Under the pieces are notes generated by a model that searched no databases, was not told where the DNA came from, and was given only the letters and a program-made list of their open reading frames with translations. 64,000 nt of DNA. Source: Symbiodinium microadriaticum. Its lineage: Eukaryota > Sar > Dinophyceae > Suessiales > Symbiodiniaceae. Shown here piece after piece: positions 41,285 through 53,596 of the stretch (its first letter is position 1; each line of letters begins with the position of its first letter). The stretch spans positions 265,458 through 329,457 of the forward strand of contig LSRX01000185.1 of assembly GCA_001939145.1 (NCBI GenBank), read 5' to 3'. Both the position numbers and the translations under genes were made by a program.

Positions 41285-44200
41285 CTGTGACCTCCAAGGT
41301 GTGGGTTTGCTTGCCGGGCTAGGGGTTTATCTCAAACTTGATGGCTTGGTGTGGTTGTAGGGATCAGAGCGTTGAGGCGTGTAGCTTCTGCGTCTCTCTC
41401 GAGTTTGCGGAGTTAGGGCTGTGGGGATGCTCGCGGAAATTGGGGGAAACGAAACTCTGCACACTATGAGCTCTGACATCGGTTACATCAAGTGCACACC
41501 CTGGGAGACTGTACAATAGGATTCATGAATTCGGTGAACGAAGCACCCGCCTTCCCACGGCCAAGTTGCCACTGAAACTATTGGTGTTCGGAGCTGCTCT
41601 TCCAAAAAGGCTCCTCGATCCAAATGTTTGGTAGTGGTCGAACATGCTAGCATTGGGCCACCTTAAATCCAGACCCCGGTCAGGATCTAGATGGTAGTAG
41701 CCCTCGTTGTGCCGTGCTGGGAAGGGGTCTGGCCTTCAACACAACCCTGATTTAGACCCTTGTGGTCTTACTTGTAGGTGTTTACGTATCCGCTCGAAAG
41801 ACGTGGGAGCAGTTTCGAGCGAGTTTTCACGACTCACGCAAGGTTGCCTACCATCTCACAAACACACCAACCTCCAAGACGCTCACGGAAACTTCTAACG
41901 TAACACGTGCGAGCAACTCAATGCACGTATTAGGTACTCAACGTACGCAGAGCTCTTGAAAATGAGACCTGAAGCGCCGCCCTCCCTCACCTTAAGGCTT
42001 ACGAGGGTGTAAGGTCGGAACAGGGGCATTAGAAAGCCAAACATGTCAGAGCCACGGTGCCAAGAGTAAGCAGCAACGATAGGTTACAGAATTAGTGGCC
42101 GTAGCATGACGCTTCCCTCAAGCGAGGTCGGCAGGTGCTTCTGCGCTCATCTACTGCGCTGCTCGCAGGCATCAGCTGACCGGGTAGAGACCCCCTCAGC
42201 TGCGATGGCTGCAACTATGCCCCCTGCGCTTTCTCTTCCAGCATCTGCACAGGTTCAGACATGCAACAGCCAAGACCCTAAGTGTCGTTGACAAATCAGC
42301 TTCTCAACTTGATGACGGGCTCACTCTTCAGCCGGAAAACACGGGATGTTATCATCCCTCAGATGCTAAACAGGAGATGCGAAAGACCTCACCCTTCCTT
42401 AATCGCTAAGCGATTAGGTCCCTTTCGCGGTCACTCTGCAAAACCCAACGAAAAACATCCACTTGGAGAGCTAATACAACTGGAAACCCTGCATACACCG
42501 TCTTGGCTAGCTTCTGAGGCTGTATTTCCACATCCTGAAGCTGTCACACCACAGGTCTAGAACGTCTCTAGCAGTCATGCGTCGGAAGCATGGGACAAGC
42601 TTTTCTCATATACACTATGCATAGAAGTTCTGAAGTGTAAAGCGCCATCCATGCCAAAGTAAATGTAAGCCTCTGACGAAGAACGTCCATGATGCTGCAT
42701 ACTTCTTCCTCCAGAGCTTCGCGCTCCTGTGATGACTGAAGGTTACCGGGTTCAAAAGCCTCCACTACATCGTAGTCGTAGCAGAAGTTAAGGAAACTTA
42801 AGGTCCAAGGTTTAAGGTTAGCTTGAGATAGCATCGTTATTCGAATTGTTCTCGTGGTCATTGTGTCGCTTGGGTCCGTTGTGTCACCAGTGGTCTCGAT
42901 GTCGTCTCTCCGAGACCCAACCTAAACGGCACAGTCTACTCAACTGCCCGACGCCCAACCTAAATGGTACAGCCAACTCAGAATCCCTCAACTGAACCGA
43001 GTTTTCGATAAATGGCAGTTTGAAGAAATCAAGACCCGCAAAAACAGATTCAAAGTACTAGGATCAAGTATTCTTTATTGAGAAACAAAGCGCATTTCCA
43101 GGAAGACCTGGTTTCCGAGGTTGTGGGCTCCGTGGCAAAATAGAGCAGGAATGACAGGGGCTTCGGGCTGTATGGTTTAGGGCTTCGGACCTATCAGGCT
43201 TTAAACAGGTTTAGAGTTCGGAGCTCAGGCCAACGAAGGCAACTTGCGCAGGATGTGGTGGCTGTCGTTCTCATCTTGCGGAACGAGGGTGTAAACTTTT
43301 TAGGGTTGGTTTCGGCACTGACACTCGGACCAGTCAGACGAGGAATGCCCCCACAGAAATAAACCACAGCAGATTAGCTGATGGCAGACTTCATCAGGAC
43401 GACGACCGACTCCTTGAACAGGGGATTTCCATTGTCGCCGGAAGCCCGAAAGGTAGGAACAGAGGAGGAACACCGTGAATCCCTAACCCCAAATACTGAA
43501 TCTCTACATTCTCACATACTCAATGACTGGCAAGAAGAAACCCTTGATTCCCGGACCCGCCCTCCCTCCGGATACACCAGCTTTCCATCTCCCATCCCAT
43601 ACCCTAAACCCAAGAGAAACTTCAAAACACGCAAGACCTTTAAGTTAAACCCCATGCATGCAAAAGAAGCCTAAATTCGAAAAGCCCCTTAAATCTCTAT
43701 CGGAAGACTGAGCCTGAACCAGCCTCCGAAGTACCAAAGCTGCAGAACTTGGAAACCCCAAAGTCCGAAAAAAACCGAAGCCCTAAACTCTACAACTCCC
43801 AAGCCCGAAACCACACCAGCGGACCTCGATGAGGTCGCCTTTGCCGCCTTCTCCCTCCGAGTCGCTGCAGCGACTGCGTATCGAGGTCCTGCAGAGGTGG
43901 AGGTCTGGTTTAGGGCTCAGGGCTTCCAGAGGCTTTACGTACAGGCTCCATTGTCGTTCCTTTGTGGGATTACCTCATAGGGTCCGAAATAGAAAAGCCC
44001 ACAAAAAGGAAGGATCATGGAGCCCACTGAGGGCTTTAAAGCTTCGGCGAATCGAGGGCTCAGAGCTGGGGATCGAAGTCAACAGGGGTTATACCTGGAC
44101 CCTAAATCACGTATAGTTACCTGTTTTAAGGACCTAACTAATAGAAGGAAGTCAGAACAAGGAACCCTCCAGGTGTGGAACTATCCCATGGTTACCGAGC

Positions 44201-44808
44201 TCATAGGGCCGAAGATGCTGCAACTTCCCGGGTTTTAAGTAAGGAGTTTAGGTGGTTTTAGGGTTAACGGGGTGCGCCTGTGAAGGTCCTCACTACGGTT
44301 CTACTGAAGCATATGGCATTCCACGGCTCAGGGCTTAAAACATAACAGGCCTTCTAAGCGTTCATGGGTTTGCTTCCAGCGCCCGTCGGGGAAGAGGAGG
44401 GGGGTAGTGAGAAGAGTCAATTACCTGCGCAGTAACCCTACCTTTTCAAGACTGACCTTCGGGTGTATACCGGCATTACCATACCCCCGAAAATCTACAG
44501 ATTAACAACTGGACACTTCCGGGCATGATTGGGGTGACACTTTTGCTGGCGTCCGATTTGTGAACCTACTTACATGCCCTCCGCGTAAGGCCTGAATCCT
44601 GAATGCAGGTTGACGAATTGAACGCTTGTCGACTGAAAAGCTGTTCTGCAACAGTCTCGGACCAGCAGGAGGTCTTGCGGTATGAGTTATATAGGATACA
44701 CGGCTTAAGCAACCTGCGGTCAGTCTTCACAACTCACAACTTGCAACCCCCCCCCAACCCAAGCTGCGCCAGTGCTCCGTAATTTTCAACTTATAACTTC
44801 TATTTTAT
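41285..44808. other. non-coding block
   Basis: No gene is supported. Frames such as 42282-42560 (plus), 42568-42861 (minus) and 43381-43674 (plus) have no recognisable domains. The dispersed motif at 43308-43342 is listed separately. Confidence 0.45.
43308..43342 (+). repeat. dispersed CTCGGACATGCCAGGCGAG motif, copy 3 (diverged)
   Basis: GGTTTCGGCACTGACACTCG then GACCAGTCAGACGAGG, preceded by TTTTAGGGTT. It belongs to the 'GGTTTCRGCACTCACACTCGG' subtype. Confidence 0.6.
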
Positions 44809-44899
44809 GGTAGTTCAGTCCCTTTTTAGGTCACCAATATAGTATGGCATCCATATCAAAAAAGCCCCCTATAAGGGACCCTAGTTTAGAGAACTACCC
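44809..44899. mobile_element. MITE-like element, family B copy 2
   Basis: Left GGTAGTTCAGTCCC, right GTTTAGAGAACTACC, with the shared interior CACCAATATAGTATGG. About 91 bp. Confidence 0.7.
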
Positions 44900-46671
44900 T
44901 TATGGAGGGAATGGGGTCAAGGCCATCCGATTCCTTCCAGATATCATCCCATTCACGGTTTCAGCACTCACACTCGGTCGAACCTAGGCGAGGATGTCTG
45001 GTACAGGGCGAAAGCACTCTGGCCATGCAACATGAACCCATATTAGATTCACCAGCGGCTTCCGACCAAGGTCGCATGCCTTTTCTCGCAGTCCCTACAC
45101 ATGCAAGCGACCTCGGTCGTCACCCAATTACGTCAGGCCACACAAGTTCAGTCACATCATCTCTACCCAGTTTACATGCTGCTGTTGAGGTCCTCTGCTC
45201 TCGTGGCTGTCAAGCACCTGCATCCTTCGTAGCCCTCGCTGTCGGTTTGCATGCAGATACAAATTCAGCCCCTTGCAGCGCACTCCAAATTCTCAAATTC
45301 TCCAGCAGTCGTACTCCTCATGTATGTGTATCATGCAGTCCCCGATGTGCAGGTGGCCCAAGCCTGTGGGCCTCTTCGGGTTGGTGGCAGCCCATTCTGG
45401 GGCCCATTCCAGCAGGGTTACCGATCCCAGACGGCGTCTTCTTAGCGGGGTTACCGATCCCAGACGGCACATTCTTGCAGCCCCTCGTGTACCCATCTTC
45501 TTTTGTCTGCTGTCACCAAATTCGGCATGCAGATGAGCTTGCAAACACCTTGCCTCGATGTGCTTGGTTGTCTCGTTCCTCTGTAACTCCTCCTAATTCG
45601 ACATGCAGCATGCAGGCTCCGATCCTCATCAGTGGTGTCTTTGCCCGCAGCGTTCTGTCCTGCTTGCGTTGCAGCCTGCAGGCTCCGACATCTATCGTCG
45701 GAGGACCACCTCATCTCCAGTTCAGTCTTGTGGCACCCTCATGCTTGTGTGCAGATGGCGCAACCTTGCGGCCCCCTCTTGTGAGCCTCGTATGGGGCGA
45801 CGCGGGTTAGTGGTTTCTACACCCGAGGGTTAGGGCTAGGAACCCAGGCGATTTCACAGGTCCACAACGATTGTCGCCCAGGGGGGGTTGGGGGGGGGGG
45901 GAGGGCCCGGAAGCCCTCACAATTAGCGGGCTCGGGCGTTGTCGCGATGCGGGTGACCGTCAAAGTGGACCTGTCCCAGGGCGTATGTGCGGGTTGATGA
46001 GGGTTGCGGCTTCGGACACTTGTGCAGCAGAACGGAGCACAACGCTTCGACAAGTGACTCCAACACGAGTTGTGGGGTCCTGGAGCTTCGGCTTGGGGTG
46101 ATTGGGGTGACTCGAGTATTCAACAGCGCTGAAGGCCTGGTTGACACAAGTTAGTTGCAGTAAGGGGAAAGGAGGAGTTCAGGCGAGGAGGGCGTTGGGG
46201 GGCGGGGGNGGGGGGGGGGTGCAATTCACGAGCCCTTTATCGCTGTCTCGCTCTCACTGTGGATGCCCTTGGACCATTATCGGATGCTGCGTCGAAAAAC
46301 AACGCTCGCGCCCCTCTGTACCGTCATGCAGCTCGCCTGTTCAAATTCATGACATGCAGATTCTGCGATTCAACTGGAGTCACAAGTCATGCAGTACAAG
46401 TTTAAATTCGGCTTGCACATGCGATCAATTCCATGGTGTTGTTGCATTAAATTCAGTTGCACTCATGCATTAAATTCGATTTACATCCTAGGGCTTCAGG
46501 CAGTCGCCAGGGTTGTCCCAACATCGGCAAAAGCAAGAGTAGGGTTAAAACAGGAATGGGAGCGCAGGGCCCTAGGGAAACTGGCGTTGCCCGAGCAAAA
46601 TCAAAACTGTCTACATCGTGCCTCCTAGAAGCTGGGCTATGACTGTACGAGGAACACACAGCACTCTCCCG
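44900..46671. other. non-coding block with degenerate CATGCAG-containing quasi-repeats
   Basis: An open frame of 302 codons (44902-45810, plus) begins at the MITE boundary and crosses the dispersed motif and a 23-base direct repeat (GGGTTACCGATCCCAGACGG near 45414 and 45449). Its composition does not look like protein, so it is not called. From 45240 to 46490 variants of ATTCGRCATGCAG recur. An N lies at 46209 inside a G run. Confidence 0.45.
44957..44993 (+). repeat. dispersed CTCGGACATGCCAGGCGAG motif, copy 4 (diverged)
   Basis: GGTTTCAGCACTCACACTCG then GTCGAACCTAGGCGAGG. It keeps both the CACTCACACTCGG and AGGCGAGG halves. Confidence 0.6.
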
Positions 46672-47654
46672 TCAGGAAGCGTCACTGGAGTGAGGATCGA
46701 CCTGGTGTTCATGGCCATCGGCAGCGACTCGTCGAGGTGCAAGAGCGTCGGCCCCGTGCCCCCCGTCGGCGGCACCCATTGCTGCTGTGTCGGCGGTGGT
46801 GGCAGGGTGGTTGTCCAGGCCTACGAACTTGATCAACACTTCGACCCAGGTCATCGAGCTTATCCCTGAGGATGGTGAGCCGTTCGGGCAGATGGTCTGT
46901 CCTGTGCTCGATGTACTCGCACTGCTGTTGGATCCATGCAATGACGTCCCGGGTCTCCCTGTGCTCCTTGTTGTTCTTGTCGTAAACCCTGGCAAGATCC
47001 CGCATCACCTCGTTGAATTTGTCTTGCAGAGTCGAGCCCATCGCTGTGATGAGCTTTTGCATTCCAGTAACAGTCCGTGCGTGAATCCGAGACGCAGGTG
47101 TTGATGTCCGTGCGAACTTTGTCTGCCAGCTTGTCCAAGCGGGCATCCATGGCGTCGAGGAGATCCTTCCGGTGGTTGTGGGAGACTCCCAACCCATGGC
47201 CTTCAAGGTCTTGTTTTAGGGTCTGCATGAACCCCTCGACTTCGTCCACCAGTTCGCGACGGAGCATTCTCAACGCTTTACAAATTCCTGCATGCACACT
47301 CTCCAGGCGTGAGGCCATCTCTTCTGTCGTGACACCATTGGCCATGGACTTGTTGATGGCCGCCTGGATCCTGGCCTGGATGTCCTGGAAGGACATGCTG
47401 TCCCTCGTCGTCTGTCCGTCGTCCTTCAGGGTCTTCTCGAGGTCCGTCAGGGACTGGAGGACGTCTTTGCGGAGTTGCCGATGCGCGCGTTCAGCTTGTG
47501 TTACAGCCCCCATGCTGAAATAACACCACAGCCACGTGACCACCATTGTGACCACCACTGTCAAGGCAGTCTGGAGGGCTGCGTATCCGAACATCGCCTC
47601 CGCCATCATCTGTTGCAAGTCGAAAATTGCGTTCATGTTTCGGAATGCAAACAC
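46672..47654 (-). pseudogene. membrane-anchored coiled-coil protein, two frame breaks
   Basis: ATG 47654 begins 'MFAFRNMNAIFDLQQMMAEA'. A single membrane segment follows at about residues 28-47 ('LTVVVTMVVTWLWCYFSM'), then long charged helices with coiled-coil character ('RAHRQLRKDVLQSLTDLEK', 'RLDKLADKVRTDINTCVSD'). Near 47070-47080 the sense continues in another frame: 'TGMQKLITAMGSTLQDKFNE' and 'RETRDVIAWIQQQCEYIEHR'. Near 46840 it changes again to 'VEVLIKFVGLDNHPATTADT', ending at 46672 after 'VDPHSSDAS'. Joined, it would be roughly 325 residues. No family is recognised. The three segments are clearly one protein because each break swaps a protein-like frame for another at the same place. 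It could be a recent pseudogene, or a live gene with assembly indels. Confidence 0.6.
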
Positions 47655-47819
47655 AAACTAGGCGTCGACTTGCTATGGGCTCGGGAGGAAGCTGCTGCGG
47701 GAGGGCATATGTGTAGAGCTACGCTTGGTCAGGGGGTTTGCATCAGTGAAGTCAGCACTCGCTCGGTGGCACATGCCAAAGGGCAAGACATGAGTCCAAG
47801 CAACAAGAAATCTCAGCAA

Positions 47820-48210
47820 TGACCGAAGTTCTCAATTACCCCCCTTTCCCCAAAACGGGCCTTCAACCCGGTCACAATCCTAACCCACCCGCGAATCAAT
47901 GGAACACTGAAACTTCCACTGGCCCTCTCCCTCCTAGACGGGCCCACCTGGGGCTGTGCTGCAGCTTTGGCCTGAAAGTAAGCAGCTGCCTGCGCAGCTT
48001 GTCTGGCTGCCTCCGCTTCGGCTTGGCGGGCGGTCTCGGCATCGGCCTCTGCGTCGGCCGGGATGGCATGGCGATAGCAGCAGCATTGCTCCGACGGGCC
48101 ACTCGACTGAGCCCCGCCCCGGACAGCCGCCAGTCCCAGTTCGAAGAGCACGGTGTTGGACGCGGAAGCAGCTGCCGCCTCTTCCTCCGCGAGCAGCTGC
48201 TCCCATTCAC
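47820..48210 (-). pseudogene. Ala/Glu-rich coding remnant
   Basis: The minus strand reads 'EWEQLLAEEEAAAASASNTV' and, further on, 'ADAEADAETARQAEAEAARQ' followed by 'AAQAAAYFQAKAAAQPQ'. These are helix-forming, low-complexity stretches typical of coding DNA. No start codon is evident at the left end, since the sequence abuts TTTAGGG-like words at 48212-48230. It lies about 165 bases upstream of the membrane/coiled-coil gene on the same strand and could have belonged to it or to a separate gene. Confidence 0.35.
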
Positions 48211-49642
48211 GGTTTAGGGAAGTTTAGGGTTGCCCGTGTGCTTTATCTAATCTGTGTAGAACCGAAAGGATCAGAAATCAGATAAGCATTGTGGCATCTC
48301 ACAATGAAGGTCTACTGGATGAATCCCCTCATAGGCGCCCTTATACTCCAAATGCCGATCCTAAACCCTTACAGAACCCTAAACCCTAAACCCCCAAAAC
48401 CACCAAAAACCCTTATGGGTCCCTTTAAAGGACTTCTGGCCCGTACCAGAAACCCACTTGGCTTCTCTCCTGGCTGTGTTGGGCTGCGATGGACCTGAGC
48501 CATGACTCTGGACTCTGGAGCAGAGCTTGTGAATAGAAGCCAGATTTTAACCCCCACTCATTGTGGAGGCCTTCATATTCTATGTCTATAGCTGGCAAAA
48601 AACCTCACGCAGGACAGGGACTCACTGTTCAGGGGCATACATCTGTGTTTGCCTTCTCGCATGGCAGGGAGCAGTGCCCCCAAGCGAGGCTTCATGTAGG
48701 GTTTCCGGTTTAGCTTCATTGCGTTTGTTGCTGTGGACTTTCGCGGCCGTCCACACGTACAGAAATAAGCTCAACCCAAACACTCTATCACGACGGGCAG
48801 GCTGCATTAATTTTCTCATACTGAACATCGGGCATGAAACAACATAGCTGATCCGACTGTGCTGGCATCGCGGAACGATTATGCTGACTTCTCCTGAATG
48901 CGCCTTTTCTGAAGTTCTGGGTACGGCCGCCAGTTCGCTCAAGTCCAGCTACTGTGGCAGACCGCAGAAGAAACAAGGCCGGTGCTTCCACAGGTCAAAG
49001 TAAGTTACCAGTTCCCTGTCTAGTCCCATTGCAACTAATTCTTTACGTATCCATCCAAGTCCATCCGAAGCAATATTCCTATTGAGGCCAGCCCCGAAGC
49101 GACAAGGTCTCAACCCTGAGCCAGCACGACAAGCCCTAAACCTAGAGGATTATCCCGAGCCTGAAGGAGCCTCGCTGGGTGCTTTGCCTGGCCATGGGAG
49201 TCGAGTTTGAATGAAGCCTAGGGTGTAAGGCTTTGGGTTGATGCTCTCGCAACTCGGACACAGCCAGATGAGGGCTTCGGGTTTCGACTCACACACTCGC
49301 AAGGCAGGCATGGCGGTTACGGTCTGGGCTTCGGGTTTGGGGTGAAAGGCGTGGGGGCTTCGGTTTGAGGCTTGATGCTGGTCATGTTCCCAGGACCTTG
49401 GGCTTGCGCTTAGAGTCGCTTTGAGTTTGTCTTTTTCCTTTCTGCGAATGAAGCCATGACGCCGTAGGAAACCGCGTTGGTATGAAGTTTGAAGGTCATG
49501 GTGTTAGTAGATTCCGTCTTTGGGACTTCACACTCCCAGAATGGCCACAAGCTGCGTTCCCGAGTGTCTTCTTGATTTTTCGGCGCTCATACGTCTGCAC
49601 CTCTGTTGGGCGCCCGTAAGTACACAAGACCGGCACCTTAAC
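48211..49642. other. non-coding block
   Basis: CCCTAAACCCTAAACCCCC lies at 48378-48396. The dispersed motif pair at 49240-49316 is listed separately. No gene is supported. Confidence 0.45.
49241..49316 (+). repeat. dispersed CTCGGACATGCCAGGCGAG motif, copy 5 plus a second half-copy
   Basis: ATGCTCTCGCAACTCGGACA then CAGCCAGATGAGGG. About 25 bases later a weaker relative begins TTTCGACTCACACACTCGCA and ends GGCAGGCATGGCGG. Confidence 0.6.
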
Positions 49643-49700
49643 ACACCACCACCACCACCACCACCACCACCAGCAGCAGCACCAGCAGCAGCACCAGCAG

Positions 49701-49771
<71 letters not shown>

Positions 49772-49773
49772 CC

Positions 49774-49823
<50 letters not shown>

Positions 49824-49850
49824 ACACAAACACAAACACAAACACAAACC
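49643..49850. repeat. four-step compound array CAC - CAG - CAA - CAAACA
   Basis: About ten CAC units pass into interrupted and then pure CAG units (to 49770), about 17 CAA units and finally hexamers CAAACA. Each block differs from the previous by one base. All six frames are open across it, giving homopolymer peptides that are not genes. Confidence 0.92.
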
Positions 49851-52800
49851 TGCCCCGTAGTGAACATATACAGCCCAGGGCTTAATCCCAGCCTTCAACA
49901 ACATTCGTGGCTAGTCCAGTTCGCTCACCTATGCCTGTGTTATTGGCAACAGCGGAGATCTGTTCTTTAGAATGCTAGCTGTCTCAGCACGGGGATATGG
50001 GGCTCCTGTTCTGCCGAAGGCAGCACAACTCGCCAAGCTTTGGGTTAGAACAGCAACCCTCAGGCGCAGTCCTTCTTCTCCCTCTGCGCCAGACAACACA
50101 ACCCCCCCCCCCCCCCATCCTTGCCAGGTTCCTCTGCCTTTGGCTCCCACCTCATGCTTGGCGTTTATGTGCTGCCGCGCTCTGGTTCGAGCATAGGCTC
50201 CAGAGGCTTTCTTTTGTTGCCTCCGGCTCTAGGCATTTGAACGAACCCCAAATCCCCCCACCCTAACCAAGCCACCCGCGCCAAGAGCCACTACCCCAAG
50301 CATCCAAGGGCCAGAAACCAAACTCCTGATCGATCCTCGACCCTGAAACCCTGCATCCTGTCTCTAATGCTGAAAAAAAAAGTCTCACCCCTTAGATCCT
50401 AAATCCATCCGAATCAGCTAATCCAGGGTTTACTTGCGAAGACTGGCGCCTCTGGCAGGGAGCTGCTTGGATACCTTCCCAGCATGAGCTTAGAGCAGGG
50501 TCCAAGGGTTAAGTAATCATAAAAAAACACTGCCAAAAACTAGGAACCTGCAACATTACCATCCTAAACCGAAGTACATAATTCGTCGGTGCCTTGGACC
50601 CTTAGAGTCTTGTTGAGGTTTCGGGGATTTCTACGCCTGAAGGCAACGCGTTGGGGCGGCTAGATCATGTTGCCTGAGGCTCTCCCACGCTTGAGACTCT
50701 GGCGCCCCCGGCGGCCAAAAAAGTCCCGGCCTCGGCTGGCCGCGCCGATGCAGGCTTCTCCTCCGGAAGGCTTTCTGTGTGCGGATGCATTCGGTTCAGG
50801 AGTTGAGGCTTTGGGGGAGTAGAGGTGCGGATGCATTCGGTGCATAGGGTTGGATGCTTTTCGATGTTTATCCTCCATCCTCCAATGTCCGGGCCCGAGG
50901 CGACTCGAAGCCCTGCAGCCCTATGGTCCTAGGAGCCTAGCACCCCAGACCTCACACCTGCAAGATCAGAATTTTAGTTGGGGTTTTGCGGCCAGAAGCG
51001 GGGCACTGGATATCAGGGTTTACAGAAACAGTCCCTTGAAAGTCGATGCCAGAGCCTTGATCTACACCTCCACTAGTGGATTTTGAGGCTTTCTTGGGGT
51101 TGAGGGGCCCTTCTCCGAGAATGAGCAAGGCATCGGGCCATAAGGTCCCAGTGAGTCCTGTCTTGAAGGGATCTGGGTTGGTGGCTTACGATCTTAACAT
51201 CAGGGCCGTGGATTACGACTCCAAAAGTTGGGGACGGGGGCCGGGGGCTTAGACTTTGGATTCTAGCACGAGGCACTCATGTTAGACGTCAATCTTCACA
51301 ACGAGCGCCATGTTTAGATGACAACCAAAGTTTTCCTTGAGAAACTCAAAGGCCGTACATATCTTATGGTCTTTGGACCCAAACGCCTTAAAGAGTGGTT
51401 ATTAGGCTATTGGAGCACTAGGGGGTGACAACAAGCCACAAGGAGACTGTAGAACGGCACAGGGGTGCACAGCAAGAAACCTTTTGCTTCGGGCTCAGTG
51501 TTTTCAGCGAACGGCTTAAGAGCTACAGCTAAATGTACAACTATTTGCACTGCAACTAAAAGCCGTCTAGCACGTTCGTATTCGCATCGCGGTTGGTTTG
51601 TATGATACTGCCAGTACTACAGTACTACTGCTGCGACGGCGATGGCCCAACGACGCATTAACTTTTCCCGTGCTGGCACTGCCACAGCTATTGGGATCCG
51701 AACATGACTCCGCCTCGCCTCGTGCCATGATCTCGGTAAAGGGCGGCGCAAGTGATCACGGTCGCTAGGTGGCGTCTCCTGAGCAAGGAATCTCTACTTT
51801 CGGATTTCGGTGCAAAAACCATATAAAACCCTGAGTGTTTAGGTAACACCCCCCATCCTCAGGCTGTTTGGTGTTCGGCGCCTGAGCTGTTGCAACCAAT
51901 GGGTTTTTTCTCAGGTCCTAGTAGCCTAGCTATGTACATCAGTGGATGACCATACGGATCTTTTCCTAAGGGAGCAACTTCGAGGCCTAGAGGCAGTAGG
52001 TCACCTATGACTCCAAACCCCAAAAGCCCTAAATGCCACCGAAAACAACGGGACTTCCATGGCGACCCGAAAGCCTATATGCGCCCCCAACAAACATGGA
52101 CATTTCTGGGATTCTATGGAGAACGTGGCCGAAAGTTTTGGCGTGAACGAGGCTTCGGGGATGATGGGCCGCTGAAAGAAGCAGAATCCTAAACCCCAAA
52201 CCCAAAAATCGGAACCAGTGGCTTTCGGTTGGCGGCTGTGCGACTAACAGGAGCAGCGATAACTATGATCATTAGGGTATGGGCTTAGGGCCAAAAGCCA
52301 AAATCGGCAGTTCAACGCTAGACAACTATGAGAGTCGAAATGCCAAGTCGAACTATCGACGTCCCAGTACATTATGCTGCTTTGGTGTTTGGCCAGGTGC
52401 TCCTCCCAAATTCCCCGGACGGAGATGTCTCGACAGCTACAAACACATAAAACGGATTTCAAGTGTAATGTCAACCTTGTCTGTTTTTTGACTCCGGGTT
52501 CTGAAACAGTGGTCTCCGGCAATTATCACGTCGGCTCCAATTGGATTAACCAGGTTTGGGGGCCCATCCGCCTTGCCTCCTTTGCCTTGCTCCGTATTTC
52601 TCATGCGCACGTTTATGTTGCACACTGCCAGAAGAGGGATGAAACCCCGGGGCTTAGACTGCGCCTTGCAAAAATTGCCTAGCTCTGAGTGAGTAGTGAA
52701 CATCCCTAAATTGCTACACACGAGAGGCACGGCACGGACGATCATCTTGACTCTCTATACTGAGAGCCCCGACCCTGGAATCCATCAGTCGGAAGATCAA

Positions 52801-53512
52801 GTTGTAGTTACAATAGTTACTGACCTGTTAAATCATGATAACAATAATCGTAGTTGACAAGTTAATACTTTGAAGCGAGATTGTCGGCTGATGCCATATC
52901 TAGCCCCCCTTAGCTGGTTAAAGGACAAGGCACTTGGGCAAAAAGCTTTGGTGTCTTGCCAGAAGCTCAGAAATACATTCTCCTATGCATTCCTTTACGG
53001 TGCTCCTCCTGCTACACAGCGTAACCCCCTGATGAAACAACTACAGTTTTGGTAATAGACCGCCCTCCCCTCTGCCCCCCCGCGACAAGTGGCAGGTGCG
53101 TTCAGCAAGCGGCAAAGCTCCGCAATCAGCTTCCTGACTACTGCAGCCGAACGCGCACAGTACTGCTTCCTTCGTCTACCCAAACCCTGCTTCCAAAGTA
53201 GCATAACTTACTCTGAAGCAAAGGGGCTAAGATTCTGCAGGACTGCGGGGGGTGCTGAACAACAAAGCCACCTTCCTCAGGTACCTTCATGAACGAGCTG
53301 TCCAGCCAACATCCGATCAAGGAACGTACGTTTCCGCCTGGGTGCGGGAAAATACCTGAAACGACATCGGACTCGGTAGTATGACTCAAAACACATTCCT
53401 AAATTCCAGAATATCTCGCGGTCTTGCGCTCTCCTACACAGGGGCATGGGCCTCTTTCGGAAGCCTTATAACCGTAATCCTAAAATCGCAAACCCTAAAC
53501 TAAAGGAAACTA
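49851..53512. other. non-coding block
   Basis: A C run lies at 50102-50115. Otherwise the DNA is unique with no supported gene. Small frames at 51073-51276 and 52244-52745 have no domain signature. Confidence 0.45.
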
Positions 53513-53596
53513 CAGGTGGGGAGTTTAGGGCATATAGGGCTTCTATAAGGTATATAGACCTTCTATAAGGCTCCTATAAGGGTAACTACCCACCTG
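53513..53596. mobile_element. MITE-like element, family C
   Basis: 84 bp with ends CAGGTGGGGAGTT and AACTACCCACCTG, complementary except for one base. The interior is TATAGG/TTCTATAAGG repeated three times. The inner AGTT/AACTACC resembles family B. Confidence 0.75.

Noticed and set aside
44902..45810. 302-codon plus-strand open frame
   Set aside because: It starts at a MITE border, crosses the dispersed 30-base motif and a direct repeat, and its residues (Ser/Pro/Cys-rich, no motifs) look like translated repeat DNA.
49496..49904. Poly-Cys, poly-Val, poly-Pro, poly-Ala and poly-Leu frames
   Set aside because: They are generated by the CAC/CAG/CAA microsatellite in all six frames.
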